From: Cepaea nemoralis
Taxonomy: Eukaryota > Mollusca > Gastropoda > Stylommatophora > Helicidae
Assembly (NCBI GenBank): GCA_014155875.1
Contig: JACEFZ010028138.1
Coordinates: forward strand, 62,001 to 126,000
Reading direction: 5' to 3'
DNA length: 64,000 nt
The translations under genes were made by a program, and so were the position numbers. The notes below the pieces were generated by a model. That model saw only the letters and a list, made by a program, of their open reading frames with translations. It did not search any database and was not told where the DNA came from. Below are positions 22,213 through 34,179 of the stretch, in pieces. Position 1 is the stretch's first letter; each line of letters begins with the position of its first letter.

Positions 22213-23070
22213 ATATCCAACAAGAACTCCACGTGAAAAGAACACAAAAAGATATGCCCAACACGATCTTATTATGGAGGGAGGGTAGTTATTAATACAC
22301 AACAAATACAAATGGATATATCCAACAAGAACTCCACGTGAAAAGAACACAAAAAGATATGCCCAACACGATCTTATTATGGAGGGAGAGTAGTTATTAA
22401 TACACAACAAATACAAATGGATATATCCAACAAGAACACACAGAGATAAGTCCAACAAGAACTTAGTATGGGAAGAACACAAAAATATCTATGCAACAAG
22501 AACACAAACAGATTTATCAAATAAGAACTGATTATGGAAAAAAAACAATAAGAACTCAGTATGGACAGAACACATACAGATCTATCCAACAAGAACTCAA
22601 TATGGACAGATAAATCTGTTCTTTTTGGATAGATCTCTTTGTGTTCTTTCCACACTGAATTCTTGTTGAATAGATCGTTTTGTGTTCTTGTTGGATAGAT
22701 CTTAGGTGTTCTTGTTGGATATATCTTTTTGTGTTCTTTCCATATTGAGTTCGAGTTGGACAGATCTGATTGTGTTCTTGTTGAACTTATCTTTTTATGT
22801 TCTTTCCGTACTGAGTTCTTGTTTGACACATATTTTTGTGTTCTTATTGGACATATCTTTTTGTGTTCTTTCCATATTAAATTCTTATTAGATAGATCTT
22901 TATGTGTTCTTCCCATACCAAGTTCTTACTGGACATATCTTTTTGTGCTCTTGTTGGATAGATCTTTTTGTGTTCTTACTGGACTGATATTTTTGTGTTC
23001 TTGCTGGACAGATCTTTTAATGTTATTGTTGGAGAGATCATCTTGTTGGAGAGATCTGTTATGGAGGAAA
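22213..23070. repeat. Head-to-head inverted minisatellite, unit about 33-42 bp
   Basis: From 22213 to about 22610 the unit is in one orientation (AAGAACACAAAAAGATAT, CCAACAAGAA). From about 22615 to 23070 it is in the other (TTCTTGTTGGATAGATCTTT, TTGTGTTCTTTCCATA). The switch is near 22612. A 105-bp sub-duplication (22217 and 22322) lies in the left half. Confidence 0.9.
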
Positions 23071-23374
23071 TGAACTACGCAGGATAGGCCACTGGATGAT
23101 GATGCTTATTCACATCTCCATACACACTAATATATATGTATACATACACATACATACACACACGCACGCAAACAGGAATGCAGACACACATAATACATAC
23201 CTACATCATACACATATAACTGTAGTAGCGGCAGCAGCAGTAGTAGCATTGTAGCATAGTAGTAAAAGTGGTAGCAATATTGGAACATTGCAAACGCGGT
23301 GTTATAACTAGAATATTAGTTTCTTCTATACTTTCTTCTTGCAAACACATAAAACGTCTCCCTAAGCACATTTT

Positions 23375-23740
23375 CAACCAATCTCCACAATGGATCTCCA
23401 ACACTGTCTGTCTCTCGCCTTGACTGTACATTCTGTCAGGCTGATGTTCCTCCATCTCTTGATGTTATCCTCCATCTTGTATCTTTGTCTACCTCTGGCT
23501 CGCTTGCCTTCATTCTTGACTTTCTGTATGGTTTTTATGAGTGTTATGTCTTTTAATGTGACCGAAATAGCTTGCCTCTTTTTTTATTTCTTTCATCAAC
23601 TTTCTTTTCATTCCTAATTTTTTTAGAACCTCTGTATTTGATTGTTTCTGTTTCCATGAAATACGACATATTCTTCTATATGTCCACATTTTCAGGGCCT
23701 CTATTCAACTTTCTAATTGCTTGTTCAATGTCCAGGCCTC
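23375..23740 (-). mobile_element. LINE-D 3' tail
   Basis: Read on -, it encodes a Lys/Arg-rich segment of the type ARGRQRYKMEDNIKRWRN and TECTVKARDRQCWRSI, and is ~85% similar by eye to the nested copy at 47418-47734. Confidence 0.75.
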
Positions 23741-23992
23741 CGTCAATATAGTAGTGTTGAATATATACAACATTTGACAATACTAATTTTTAATACGGTA
23801 TTTATTAATCTTTCCAGATATTAATACTGATTTCATGATGTTGAAAGCAAGCACATTTTAACATTGTTAAATTTTCCCACCCACGACTGCAGGTTAATGT
23901 CATTGACGCTACCTCGAACAGGCAGTGACAACTCAGAGATAAATAAACATCGATTTTTTTGTCTTTATCTCTCGTTTTTGTTTTCAGCACGT

Positions 23993-24499
<507 letters not shown>

Positions 24500-25140
24500 A
24501 ATCAAGATAGCAACAGGGAAATTACTGAATGTCAATCATTGTACACAGGCTGTGGTGCTTTCGACAGATGCAAAATCAATACTTGGGGCACTCCAATATG
24601 AAAAATTGCCGGTACTATGGACACTATTATACTAGACGGCCAGCTTAAGCTCACCACACAGTTGATACCATTTCACTGTGGACTGCCCGTAAACGAGAGA
24701 GCTATCAGCTAGCCAAGGAAGGTGCAACATAAGAAAAACTGATGTGTCTGTCACATACCACCAAAAGAAAAGAATCATCAAATCCATCAGAAAGCAACCA
24801 ACACAAGCACAAGACGATTATAATTTTATGGGCAGACCAGAACAAACCATTATTCTGCGTCTCAGAACAGTACACAATAGGTTACGCAACCACTTTTATA
24901 CACAATTCACAATTGGCATGTCATCCATGTGCACCATGCATTGACGTCGCAGACAGCAGATGGCATAATCCAAGACGGCCCCGAATATGACACCTCTGGT
25001 CAAGAGAAACAACAGTGGAAGATAAACTCTATGGACCACTGAGTGAACTTTTAAAAAAAAAGACAGCCAAGTTTATACAAGAGACAACATTGCAGATATA
25101 CAAAATACATTTCAAGCAAACGAAAGAAGAAGAGTAAGAA
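24500..25140 (+). mobile_element. LINE-G remnant: RNase H and C-terminal region
   Basis: Broken + frames give VVLSTDAKSILGALQYEKLP (RNase H active-site strand with the catalytic Asp), then IILRLRTVHNRLRNHFYTQF and IGMSSMCTM. These align with 41600-42090 and 31027-30842. Confidence 0.75.
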
Positions 25141-26110
25141 GGCACCCAACTCCCAGGGCTAGCATACAGGACACACTTGGGCAAGGGGACACACCTTTTT
25201 AGCCCTCCAACCAGGGTAATATGAAATCAGCGTAGCAGGTGCGGGACTGAGCTTGAGAGCAGCCGATAGATAATTGTTGGTTAAGGTCTCAAATGTGCAA
25301 TGGTAGGTAGAGAAGCGCTGTAAAGAGACAACAGCTACGCCACAGACCAGCATGATCCCTGCGAAGAACACAAATGGTAGATTATCTTCGTTTCTTATGT
25401 CTTGAAAATCACCGAATGATGGTATCGTATGACATGGCAAGCCATGAGCGTCCAAACTTATCAACATGGCACATGATGATGAAGAGTTCTTCAATTAAAT
25501 CAATGGAAAAATACGTCAACACTGTTCCCGTAATTATTGGCAAGAGGAAAAGGCGTGTATTCAGCCAGGTCTGGTGTGTCAAGAATCACTTTAATTGCAC
25601 ATAGGCATCTCCACAAGTGCCTGTCTTCCCCATAGAGCACACGGACACCTTCACAAGTGCCACAGTCTCCCTTATGGAGCACACATGGAGAACCTCAGCA
25701 CAGTGCACGACCTCTGTAGCATCTACGAGAAGGCACATGTGCGCCCAGCAGAACCACACAGGCTACACCATTCTGTGGGCAACCACATGTTGCATGTCCT
25801 TTCATGGATCTAGCCATCAACCCCAAGATGATCTTCTAGGCAATTTTATTGTCTGTAGTTTGCCATGACTTTCTCAATGAGAAGTCAACATTTAAGTCCC
25901 GCTGACTGGTGTGTGGAGGGAACCCATTACCACACCACCAGCACACAGGTTTTGGTGCGAACACGATAAACATATCGGCCACGCTGACCCATTTTTGTGG
26001 GTGGCTTGTCTAATGTGAAAACTGTCTGGCACTGGACTATTTGGTCAGCTCTTCTGTTTGCCAACTGGCAAGGAATGTTTACTTGTACCCTGTCATGTGT
26101 GTTGTAGGAG
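25141..26110. other. No recognisable gene
   Basis: Contains a small imperfect two-copy repeat at 25600-25690 (CACAAGTGCC and ATGGAGCACAC blocks). ORFs show no domain. Confidence 0.4.
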
Positions 26111-26119
26111 CGGCACGGA

Positions 26120-26200
26120 GGGTTGGCGGGAGCCGCGATTGCGTAGTGGCTGGACACTTGTAGGTGTGGGCTTGTAAGTCATGGGTTCCATTCACACGGA
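26120..26200 (+). repeat. tRNA-like SINE head
   Basis: GCGTAGTGGCTGGACAC (A-box like) and GTCATGGGTTCCATTC (B-box like) spaced as in a tRNA gene. No cloverleaf end, so it is not called a tRNA. Confidence 0.45.
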
Positions 26201-26290
26201 GACGGAGTTTTAAAATAGACCTGGGTGTTAAGTCGACGAAGCCTAAAACGAGTACTGGTAAATGTCTTCAGAAGTAAAGAACAAAGCGTC

Positions 26291-26312
26291 TATTCGCAGG
26301 GCCCTGCGAATA
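26291..26312. repeat. Perfect 22-bp palindrome, copy 1
   Basis: Centred on GCAGGGCCCTGC with arms TATTC and GAATA. It is flanked by AACAAAGCGTC. A half copy follows at 26324-26335. Confidence 0.9.
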
Positions 26313-26394
26313 AACAAAGCGTCTATTCGCAGGGCACGGCTGGTCACGTGATTTAACGAAAGTTTGCGGCTATATTATACATTTTCGTTAATTG

Positions 26395-26470
26395 GAAAAC
26401 GTGTTGTCAGTGGCATAGTTGATAGGGTCTCCGCCAGATGGGCGGGAGCTCGAGGTTCGTTTCCTTGACG
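26395..26470 (+). repeat. tRNA-like SINE head
   Basis: GTGGCATAGTTGATAGGGT (A-box like) and GAGGTTCGTTTCCTT (B-box like). It leads into the 70-bp array. Confidence 0.5.
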
Positions 26471-26932
26471 GACATTTTTTTTTTTAAAATTGTTCAGCAA
26501 TTAATTGGATGAAAGTCAAATGTCGGCACTCTTCCGAATTCCGGTCCCAAATAGTTCCGCAGTGAATAGGTCAGGGGTTAAGGGTTAGGGTTAGTTGTTA
26601 ACTAAACACTGACCCTAACCCTTACCCCTGACCTATTCACTGCGGAACTATTTGGGACCGGAATTCGGAAGAGTGCCCAAATGTCAATCGTTCGTTTCCT
26701 TGCCGGACATTTTTTTTAAAAATTGTTCAGCAATTAATTGGATGAAAGTCAAATGTCAATCGTTCGTTTCCTTGCCGGACATTTTTTTTAAAAATTGTTC
26801 AGCAATTAATTGGATGAAAGTCAAATGTCAATCGTTCGTTTTCTTGCCGGACATTTTTAAAAAAAATTGTTCAGCAATTAATTGGATGAAAGTCAAATGT
26901 CAATCGTTCGTTTCCTTACCGGACATTTTTTC
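26453..26932. repeat. Minisatellite, about 70 bp x 5, interrupted by a foldback element
   Basis: The unit contains CGTTCGTTTCCTTGCCGGAC, a T/A run, and TTGTTCAGCAATTAATTGGA TGAAAGTC. Copies lie at 26453-26523 and then 26678-26932. Confidence 0.9.
26524..26677. mobile_element. Foldback (palindromic) MITE-like insertion, 154 bp
   Basis: Nearly the whole element is an inverted repeat: GGCACTCTTCCGAATTCCGG at the left is answered by its complement at the right, with arms of about 75 bp, one indel and few mismatches near the centre. It splits a 70-bp repeat unit and is flanked by CAAATGT on both sides (26517-26523 and 26678-26684), a 7-bp target duplication. It includes TTAGGGTTAG-like sequence near the centre. 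Confidence 0.9.
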
Positions 26933-27520
26933 TTCCTCTTCTTGGTAAGAAGAAGCACTACGGCAATTCCAATACCCAACCCACACATTTTTGAGTCCCA
27001 AACGATCCGTTTCCTTCTACCCCTTCTGGCTCCAGCCCTCTTCTTCCTTTTCCTTCCCCTCTCTCCCCTACCTCTTCTCCTCCGCTTCATTCTCTCCCCG
27101 CTGGCTGTTGTCAAAAGTATCGAGCACAAAGCACGTACTCCGTTGCTTCGGCGATAATTCTTTGTAATATTCATAGTTGGTTAGGTAGGTGGGTAGTTAG
27201 ACACGAAAGTGGTTAAGTAGGCAGGCATACAGACAGGCGGACATATAGACATCTGTCTCTCTCTTCTTCTCTATCTCCCTCCCCCGCTCTCTCTTTCTTG
27301 TCTTTATCACTTTTTTATGTCTTTCAACACATCTTTCTCATATCTCTGTCTCGCACACTATCTAATCTTCATTATCTATCTCTCTCTTCTCTCTTTTCAA
27401 CCCGCTTCACATATACCAGGTTTTCCTGCACTTTATATGCGTAGCATTTCCTTGTTTATTTGTTAATTCATGAGGCCAGTCAGTCGAAAGCAGTCAGTCA
27501 AAAATCGAATAAACAAAGCG
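26933..27520. other. Pyrimidine-rich sequence without genes
   Basis: CT-rich tracts (27000-27110 and 27255-27390). The ORFs are low complexity. Confidence 0.5.
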
Positions 27521-27522
27521 TC

Positions 27523-27544
27523 TATTCGCAGGGCCCTGCGAATA
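27523..27544. repeat. Perfect 22-bp palindrome, copy 2
   Basis: Identical to 26291-26312, with the same left flank AACAAAGCGTC. Confidence 0.9.
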
Positions 27545-27860
27545 AACTCTCCCTTTAGGGTGGTTATCATGACTGCTTCTCTCGATGCCTGTGGAACTCT
27601 GCCTAAGGTTCTGCAATTATTGAAGATCTACAGCAGTTTTGGTTTGGTGTTGTTCATAGGTACGTGATCCTTTTGTTGTGTATTCCATTGATTGTTAAAA
27701 ATATTTCTGGCTCAGATTGACTGTGCTTCCAGTATTATTTCATCTTGTCCTGTATGTTGTCATTTCTCTCGAACATTGTGTTGTTTTTCTGGACTTATGT
27801 CAAAGTTGTAGTCGCTGTTGTTTCCCTCTAATTCTGGGTTAGTGTATCAGATGTCTAGCC

Positions 27861-28003
27861 CCGGGAAGGTTAACCCGGTCAACAAATGCCCGCAGAAGTC
27901 AGATGTGTCGGCCTAACGGTGCAAGAACGCAGCTCTGCTGTAAACAAGCACAACGCAGTCACATCCACACAAAAAAAATAATCCGGATGAACGCAGAAGA
28001 AGA
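27861..28003 (+). mobile_element. SINE-1 copy 1 (143 bp)
   Basis: Starts CCGGGAAGGTTAACCCGGTC and ends CGGATGAACGCAGAAGAAG. Flanked by a 12-bp direct repeat AGATGTCTAGCC (27849-27860 and 28004-28015), a target duplication. Shares its full length with 33481, 43422 and 55170. Confidence 0.9.
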
Positions 28004-28119
28004 AGATGTCTAGCCTTCCAGGAAGGGGCAAATAACTTGGTGGACTCGTGTACCTGTTAAAAATACTTCAGCAGTTGGAAATCAAAAGGAGTGGGCCAAG
28101 CAGGCTGCATTTCTAAAAA

Positions 28120-28653
28120 TTAGAAACACGTAGCCAGAAAAGTACATTTATAGCATGTTATGATTGATTGATTGATTGAAGAACCGACATCACAGCATTC
28201 CCATAAGAGCTCCGTCCCCATCCTCAGAAGCCAGCGAAGAGTTCCAACCCCAATAGTACCAGTAGCAATCTGATTATATGTGCATCTCACCTTTCCTCCA
28301 AGCGTCGAGCATCGGCCAGATCCCCTCGTCACTTCACGCTGTCGCATTCTTGCTAGACAATGGTGATCCATTTGCTCCTCTGTGGTGTACATGTGCTCCC
28401 ACAAGGCCGCAACCATGTCTGCCTTATCATGCATCAATACTCCACCAAGTTTTGCAGAGCCAGCCAATCTGTCTGCCGGTTCATTCCCCAGCACACCAGC
28501 ATGCCCCGGAGAAAAAATCCAGACGATGCTTGCCACCCGTGACTTCCGAAGCGAAGCAAGCCACTCCGCACGAAGCTTGCCTGTCCTCATCCTACTCAGC
28601 ATGCTTTCTGAGTCAGTTACAATCACGATGTGTGTGTGTATCGTATTCTCCAT
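28120..28653 (-). mobile_element. LINE-C RNase H domain, long open fragment
   Basis: The 177-residue frame has VIVTDSESMLSRM (RNase H catalytic Asp strand), WIFSPGHAGVLGNEPADRLA (C-terminal His and Asp motif) and the C-terminal LRWLLRMGTELLWEC. The first Asp (YTDGS) is missing, so the domain is partial. The tail before 28160 is (ATTG)n. Confidence 0.88.
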
Positions 28654-28679
28654 TATAGCATGTTATACACACTTTTAGA

Positions 28680-29570
28680 TACTCTCTGGTACTACAGAGT
28701 TTGTGTAACTACAGAGTTTGTGCACTGTGTTGAGATTCCACTTGTGCAATCTATGGGGTGAGACTGGAGCACTCACAGAGACATCCATGTGCAAACATCA
28801 TGAAGATGATGCCAACAATATAACATGGCTTATAGACATGGAGCACATCACACCAACAGCCTCAGCAAATTAAAAATACCAATATCCCTAAACCAAAAAA
28901 CACTGCAGATATCATTACATACACAAGCATACACATAATTTTTCAAACAATACACCACATATTTTCGCACACATGCATGTTTCTAAAACAATACCCAATA
29001 CATTATTTCCCCACACAAAACACAACAGACATTGCTTATCCCGGAGGAATCTCACACATTATTTCTCTCACCAAACAATGCTACAATCCACTACAGAATA
29101 TTTATGGCTGTGCTTACAAGAGTAGGAACCCTACATATGTGGTCAGATGTGTTAGCAGTTGTCAGCAGTCAGGTGCAAATATCGCAGAATACAACACACC
29201 ATATCCTTTTCAAGACAAACAAAGAAGAAATTATGATGATAAAAGGCAATTGTCTTTATGAACATGCCAATAACAGACTCATTGCATCAAAGACAGACTA
29301 CCAAAAATGATTAGAGCATATACATGGTTAATAAAGGTGAGCATCTGACAATATCATCAAATGTGTTCGACAAGCTCTGAAACAAGGATATTAAATAATG
29401 CAAACACTTTAATGAAGTACCTAATATGCTGCATTCAGAGAATACTTTACATCTGTTATTGAGTCATCTACCCATGGCAGCCCAATGTCATTCTTATGAA
29501 GGTACAGGTGCTGCAGTTGTTCCAGGGACCTATAGAGTGAGTTTGTCATTGTTGGAGACAGCGGCTGTAG
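28680..29570. other. No recognisable gene
   Basis: AT-rich sequence with two 94-92 aa overlapping ORFs lacking domains. GTAACTACAGAGTTTGTG is duplicated near 28690-28725. Confidence 0.4.
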
Positions 29571-29574
29571 TAGC

Positions 29575-29806
29575 TTTTCCCCAAAGACATCTGCAGACAA
29601 AATTGATTGTTTGATAGGGTGAGATTATATGAAGACATCTGCAGAGAAAGTTGATTGTTAGATAGGGCGAGATTATCTGAAGACATTTGCAGAGAAAGTT
29701 GATTGCTTGATAGGGTGGGATTATCAGAAGACATCTGCGGAGAAAGTTGGTTGTTTGATAAGGGTGGGATTCCCTGAAGAGAAAGTTGATTGTTTGATAG
29801 GGTGAG
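29575..29806. repeat. Minisatellite, about 48-52 bp x 5
   Basis: GAAGACATCTGCAGAGAAAG, TTGATTGTTTGATAGGG and TGAGATTAT recur. The last copy is shortened. Confidence 0.9.
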
Positions 29807-29809
29807 ATA

Positions 29810-30290
29810 CTTTAAACCTAAACTAGTTATTTTCACTGATCGGAAATAACTATTAGCAAAGAGCATTTGTTATTCATGTGTGTGAGAACATCAAATATGA
29901 GATAACAAACAACACATTCACACTAACACAACCTCTGTACGCCAATAATATGTTAAATAACTGGTACAAGCTAAAAGATATTAAAATACAACAGCATTGA
30001 ATTAAAAATATATTAAATATATTTTTATGGCTTTCTCCATATAATTGTTAAAACACAGCTCAACTACCCAGAAATGAATGTGCACAGTGAAATGAGGTAT
30101 TATTATTGCTAAAAGTTTGCGCATTACAATAGACATTATTTCTTGCATCAGAAATAGGTTAACAAACGTGGGATAACAACACAATGTGCATTATAACAAG
30201 CAGGTTATAACTGTTAAATGAAACACCTCACATGATCAAATCTATAGCAACAAAAGTTGTATGATCATCTACCTGTAAACAATCTATATA
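29810..30290. other. No recognisable feature
   Basis: AT-rich sequence. Confidence 0.4.
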
Positions 30291-30294
30291 TATA

Positions 30295-30790
30295 TATCTC
30301 AATATAAAACCCCATTTCTCCCTATAAACAGTCTAAATCTCCCTATAAACACCCCACATCTAGCTGTTAACAGTCTAAATCTCCTTATAAATACCCCAAA
30401 TCTCCCTGTAAACAGTCTACATCACTCTATAAATACCCCAAATCTCCCTGTAAACAACACACGTCCCTCTAAAAATAAAACCCCATCTCCCTGTAAAAAG
30501 GCTACATCTTCTTATAAAAACCCCATGAACAGCCCAAATCTCCTTATAAATACCCCATATCTCCCAGTAAACGGTCGACATCTCCTTATCCCATATCTTC
30601 CTGTGAACAGCCTAAATCTCCTTATAAACACCCCCATATCTCCCTGTAAATAGCCTACATCTCCCTATAAATACTTAATATCTCCATGCAAATACCACAT
30701 ATTACTTTATAAATACCACATATCGTCCCGTTACTACCCCGTATCGCCATAAAAATACCTCATATCTCTCTGTAAATACTCCCGATCTTC
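30295..30790. repeat. Degenerate minisatellite (AAATCTCCCTATAAA), left part
   Basis: Units of about 18-38 bp built from ATCTCCCTGTAAAC, AGTCTACATC and TCCCTATAAATACCCCA. Resumes at 31140 on the far side of a LINE-G fragment. Confidence 0.8.
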
Positions 30791-30794
30791 TTTC

Positions 30795-31080
30795 TTCTTT
30801 CGCTCAATTGAAGTTTGCCAATATCTCGTCTCTTGTAGAATTTAACTGTCTTGCTTGTTTAGTTCACTCTGTGATTCATAGAGTTTATCTTCCACTGTTG
30901 TTTCTCTAGGCCAGAAGGTTTGCCTAGACATGTATTTTGGGCAGTCTTGGAGTATGTGCTCTGCTGTCTGCGTCACCAATCCACATGTGCACATGGCTGA
31001 TTCGCCAATCTTGAATTTTGTATACATGTGGTTTCGTAATCTATTGTGTCCTGTTCTGAGGTGAAGAATAATGATTTTTC
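30795..31080 (-). mobile_element. LINE-G C-terminal fragment
   Basis: Reads RNHMYTKFKIGESAMCTCG, then TQTAEHILQDCPKY, the Cys/His cluster (C-x-C...H-x(4)-C) at the C-terminus of RNase H LINEs, then ETTVEDKLYES. Inserted within the degenerate minisatellite. Confidence 0.85.
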
Positions 31081-31139
31081 TCAGGTGAAGAATAATGATT
31101 TATTCTGGTCTGTCCATAAAGTTGTAATGGTGTTGGTGG

Positions 31140-31265
31140 CTCCAAATCTCCCTGTAAACATCTGATATCTCTCTTAAACATCCCACATCTCCCAGTAAAC
31201 ATCTGATATCTACTTGTAAATTCCATGTATCTCCCTGTAAATGCTAGATATCTCTCTGTAAACAC
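31140..31265. repeat. Degenerate minisatellite, right part
   Basis: ATCTCCCTGTAAACATCTGATATCT-type units continue the array cut at 30790. Confidence 0.75.
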
Positions 31266-31599
31266 CTTCATTGAGCTTGAATAAAAGCACAGTAACAAGA
31301 GAATACAAAATACCCTCAAATAAACTGTAAGCACATATTTTATAATACCCTAGTTTTTCATGAAACGAAACCAATACATAATAGTTACTTGACCGGTACA
31401 CAAAAGTATGAAAGTAAGAAGTAAAGAAGAACGTTAACTATGACAGAATAGTGACATTAAAAGTCAGTATAATCATTGATGTGAAAAAGTTTAGCAAATT
31501 AAAAGGATGCTCTGGCAACAATAAAAATGAAGAAAAGAAGAAATCAACAATCTCAAGTATAAAACCCAGCTGTTTTATGTGATGTCACTTCTTGCAAAT
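31266..31599. other. No recognisable feature
   Basis: AT-rich sequence. Confidence 0.4.
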
Positions 31600-31890
31600 A
31601 TCCACACATTTTTGTTTTGCGCTCGCTGGATTTGAACTCAAGCGTAGTCCATACACACTATTTATAGTAGTGATGGACTGAATTTTGCATGTGGGTTAGC
31701 TTTCCCTATTAACAGTGTCCTTAGCCATCAGGCGAACCCACTCCAACTTCAGAAGTACTTGTAATTAACGTCCCAAAGTCTAGGACGACAGGTCAACATT
31801 TTAGTCCAGCTGTCCGGTGTAGGGGTTGAAATGTTTACCACACCGGATGTTTAAGAACACACGTTCTTATCCATTCGACCATGCGGACCT
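31600..31890 (+). repeat. Dispersed repeat family C, copy 2
   Basis: Same ordered blocks as 9570-9885, including TTGAACTCAAG, AGGCGAACCCACTCC and GACGACAGGTCAACATTTTA. Confidence 0.8.
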
Positions 31891-31998
31891 GCAACTAACA
31901 ATTTGATTGTTTTCAATTGCTCTAATGCCTTGATCATGTTCACATTTATGGCCGTAGGGGAAGTTGAGTTTTCATGGTATCAACATGTGTTATGTGCA

Positions 31999-32503
31999 TG
32001 TAAGAGTGAAGATCATAAGTGTCACAGCGACACACACAACGGCTCATCTACAGCCTGTAGTACACGCATTCTGTTCAGGAACATGTAAGAGTGAAGATCA
32101 GAAGTGTCACAGCGACGCACACAACGGTTCATCTAGAGCCTGTAGTGCATGCATTCTGTTCAGGAACATGTAAGAGTGAAGATCAGAAGTGTCACAGCGA
32201 CACACACAACGGCTCATCTACAGCCTGTAGTGCATGCATTCTGTTCAGGAACATGTAAGAGTGAAGATCAGAAGTGTCACAGCGACACACACAACGGTTC
32301 ATCTAGAGCCTGTAGTGCATGCATTCTGTTCAGGAACATGTAAGAGTGAAGATCAGAAGTGTCACAGCGACACACACAACGGCTCATCTACAGCCTGTAG
32401 TGCATGCATTCTGTTCAGGAACATGTAAGAGTGAAGATCAGAAGTGTCACAGCGACACACACAACGGTTCATCTAGAGCCTGTAGTGCATGCATTCTGTT
32501 CAG
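31999..32503. repeat. Minisatellite, 85 bp x 6
   Basis: The unit begins GTAAGAGTGAAGATCAGAAG and includes CAGCGACACACACAACGG and GCATTCTGTTCAGGAACAT. CTCATCTACAG and TTCATCTAGAG versions alternate, a two-unit higher-order pattern. Confidence 0.95.
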
Positions 32504-33468
32504 AAGCATGTTCAACGTGAGCAATATACATGGACAAAGATTTGTCTTCAAATGCAATGGAACGCTCGAAATAAATTATCAATGGTACATAGCCAGTATG
32601 ATCAGCTAAAATATTAGTAAAATAAATTTTATATTACAAAAACAAAACATCTAAACTTCAGTTACTGTGTCAAGTAATACTCAAGCATATTGAATTAGTT
32701 GGCATGAAGTGCATTAAAACAAGACATGTTTAAGTAAGTAAATATATTTCTATGTACAGGGTACATTACATTCGTCCATTTATACCATGATATAAAATGC
32801 ATGTTATAAAATTTGTGTGCATGACCAAAATAAAATATATCTGTGTGTTAGTTTAAAAGCCACCAAACATACAAAACAAGGTTTATAGATTATGCTTAAT
32901 CAACAGATGCTATATTGTAAAGTTTACATAAAAATAATAACTCATGATAGACTTCAGGTGTAAAATATTAAAATGACCATTTACAAGCTATTAAGCCTAT
33001 TGAAGATACTGTATAAGGCAAAGACATAAAGTCAGAGAAATAAACTTATCTATAAGAGGTAACCCAGAACTTGAGAAAACATGCCACCCCGTTTCAGAGC
33101 TCTACTGGACTAGCAAACTTCTCTAGAACACTGACTGGCAGACGCTAGGAGACAGTGAGTGAACAGGCTGAGAACATAACATGAAACCAAGGACAGCTCA
33201 TGGATTTCATAATGTAATGTCATGCATTCTGAGAATAACAGATGACTGCAAATATCTGTGTCACAAAACTTTAATAGGAGTATTTTATGTGTTAAGAATT
33301 AATAAAGAAGAAACAAATCAGTTGCAAAAATTGGCGGACAATTCTATATTAAATGGGGAGAAGAAATAGGACGAAGTTAACAATATAATCTATGAGCAAT
33401 GCCATAAACTGAGGACAGATATAGCAACTGATCACCAGTACTGACTGGCACAACACATGATTATACAT
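32504..33468. other. AT-rich intergenic, no recognisable gene
   Basis: No domain-bearing ORF. The 62-aa frame at 33181 is not recognisable. Confidence 0.4.
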
Positions 33469-33480
33469 GTTTACTGATTT

Positions 33481-33621
33481 ACGGGAAGGTTAACCCGGTC
33501 AACAAATGCCCGCAGAAGTCGGATGTGTCAGCCTAACGGCACAAGAACGCAGCTCTGCTGTAAACAGGCACAACGCAGTCACGTCCAGAAAAAAATCCGG
33601 ATGAACGCAGCAGAAGAAGAA
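33481..33621 (+). mobile_element. SINE-1 copy 2 (141 bp)
   Basis: Full-length, with flanking 12-bp duplication GTTTACTGATTT (33469-33480 and 33622-33633). Ends CGCAGCAGAAGAAGA. Confidence 0.92.
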
Positions 33622-33639
33622 GTTTACTGATTTTATATA

Positions 33640-34060
33640 GCAACAATAGAGAAATACAAAAGAACCCAGAAATCTGACACAAAGACAAATTTAGTATGAA
33701 TAAAGGCATAGAACAGAGAGAAAAAAGTGATAACCCCTCACCAAACTATAGTAGGTGTTTTACAAGAGAGTGATGCAACCTGTCATTATATTTGGATGTT
33801 CAATGACAACAGTTTGGAATTTCCTTTTTTCTGTCTCACAGTGTTACACACTAGTAGACACAAGTGTACCACCTGTTCAAAAGTGTAAACATGAACAAGT
33901 GATCAGCAATCTCACAAATACTGATGGCCCATTGTCCCAGAACTTGACATTACAGACACTCATGCTTCACTATACACACTGCACATAACTATAACATCGG
34001 CACCTTGCTGTTACATTGTGCTTACAAAAAAAAAAAAACAACGTAATGACTACAACCAGA
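33640..34060. other. No recognisable feature
   Basis: AT-rich sequence. Confidence 0.4.
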
Positions 34061-34062
34061 TC

Positions 34063-34178
34063 ATGAATGGAGTTATACCTCCCCGTAGCACAAAGCCTGG
34101 GCTGATGTGTAGAGACCATGTGTTGCCCACGCAGCAAGATCCCTTTCTTTCCCTGCCTAGTTTACTCCAGGTTACTTT
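34063..34178 (+). repeat. SINE-like dispersed repeat family B, copy 2
   Basis: Matches 4340-4460 (CCCGTAGCACAAAGCCTGGG, GTGTTGCCCACGCA). Confidence 0.7.
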
Positions 34179-34179
34179 C

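Noticed and set aside
22377..23073. 179-aa and 114-aa ORFs
   Set aside because: Translations of the inverted minisatellite.
26575..26625. Telomeric repeat (TTAGGG)n
   Set aside because: Only two or three hexamer-like copies, and they are the centre of the foldback element.
28278..28678. + strand ORFs of 126 and 98 aa
   Set aside because: Antisense shadows of the LINE-C RNase H frame.
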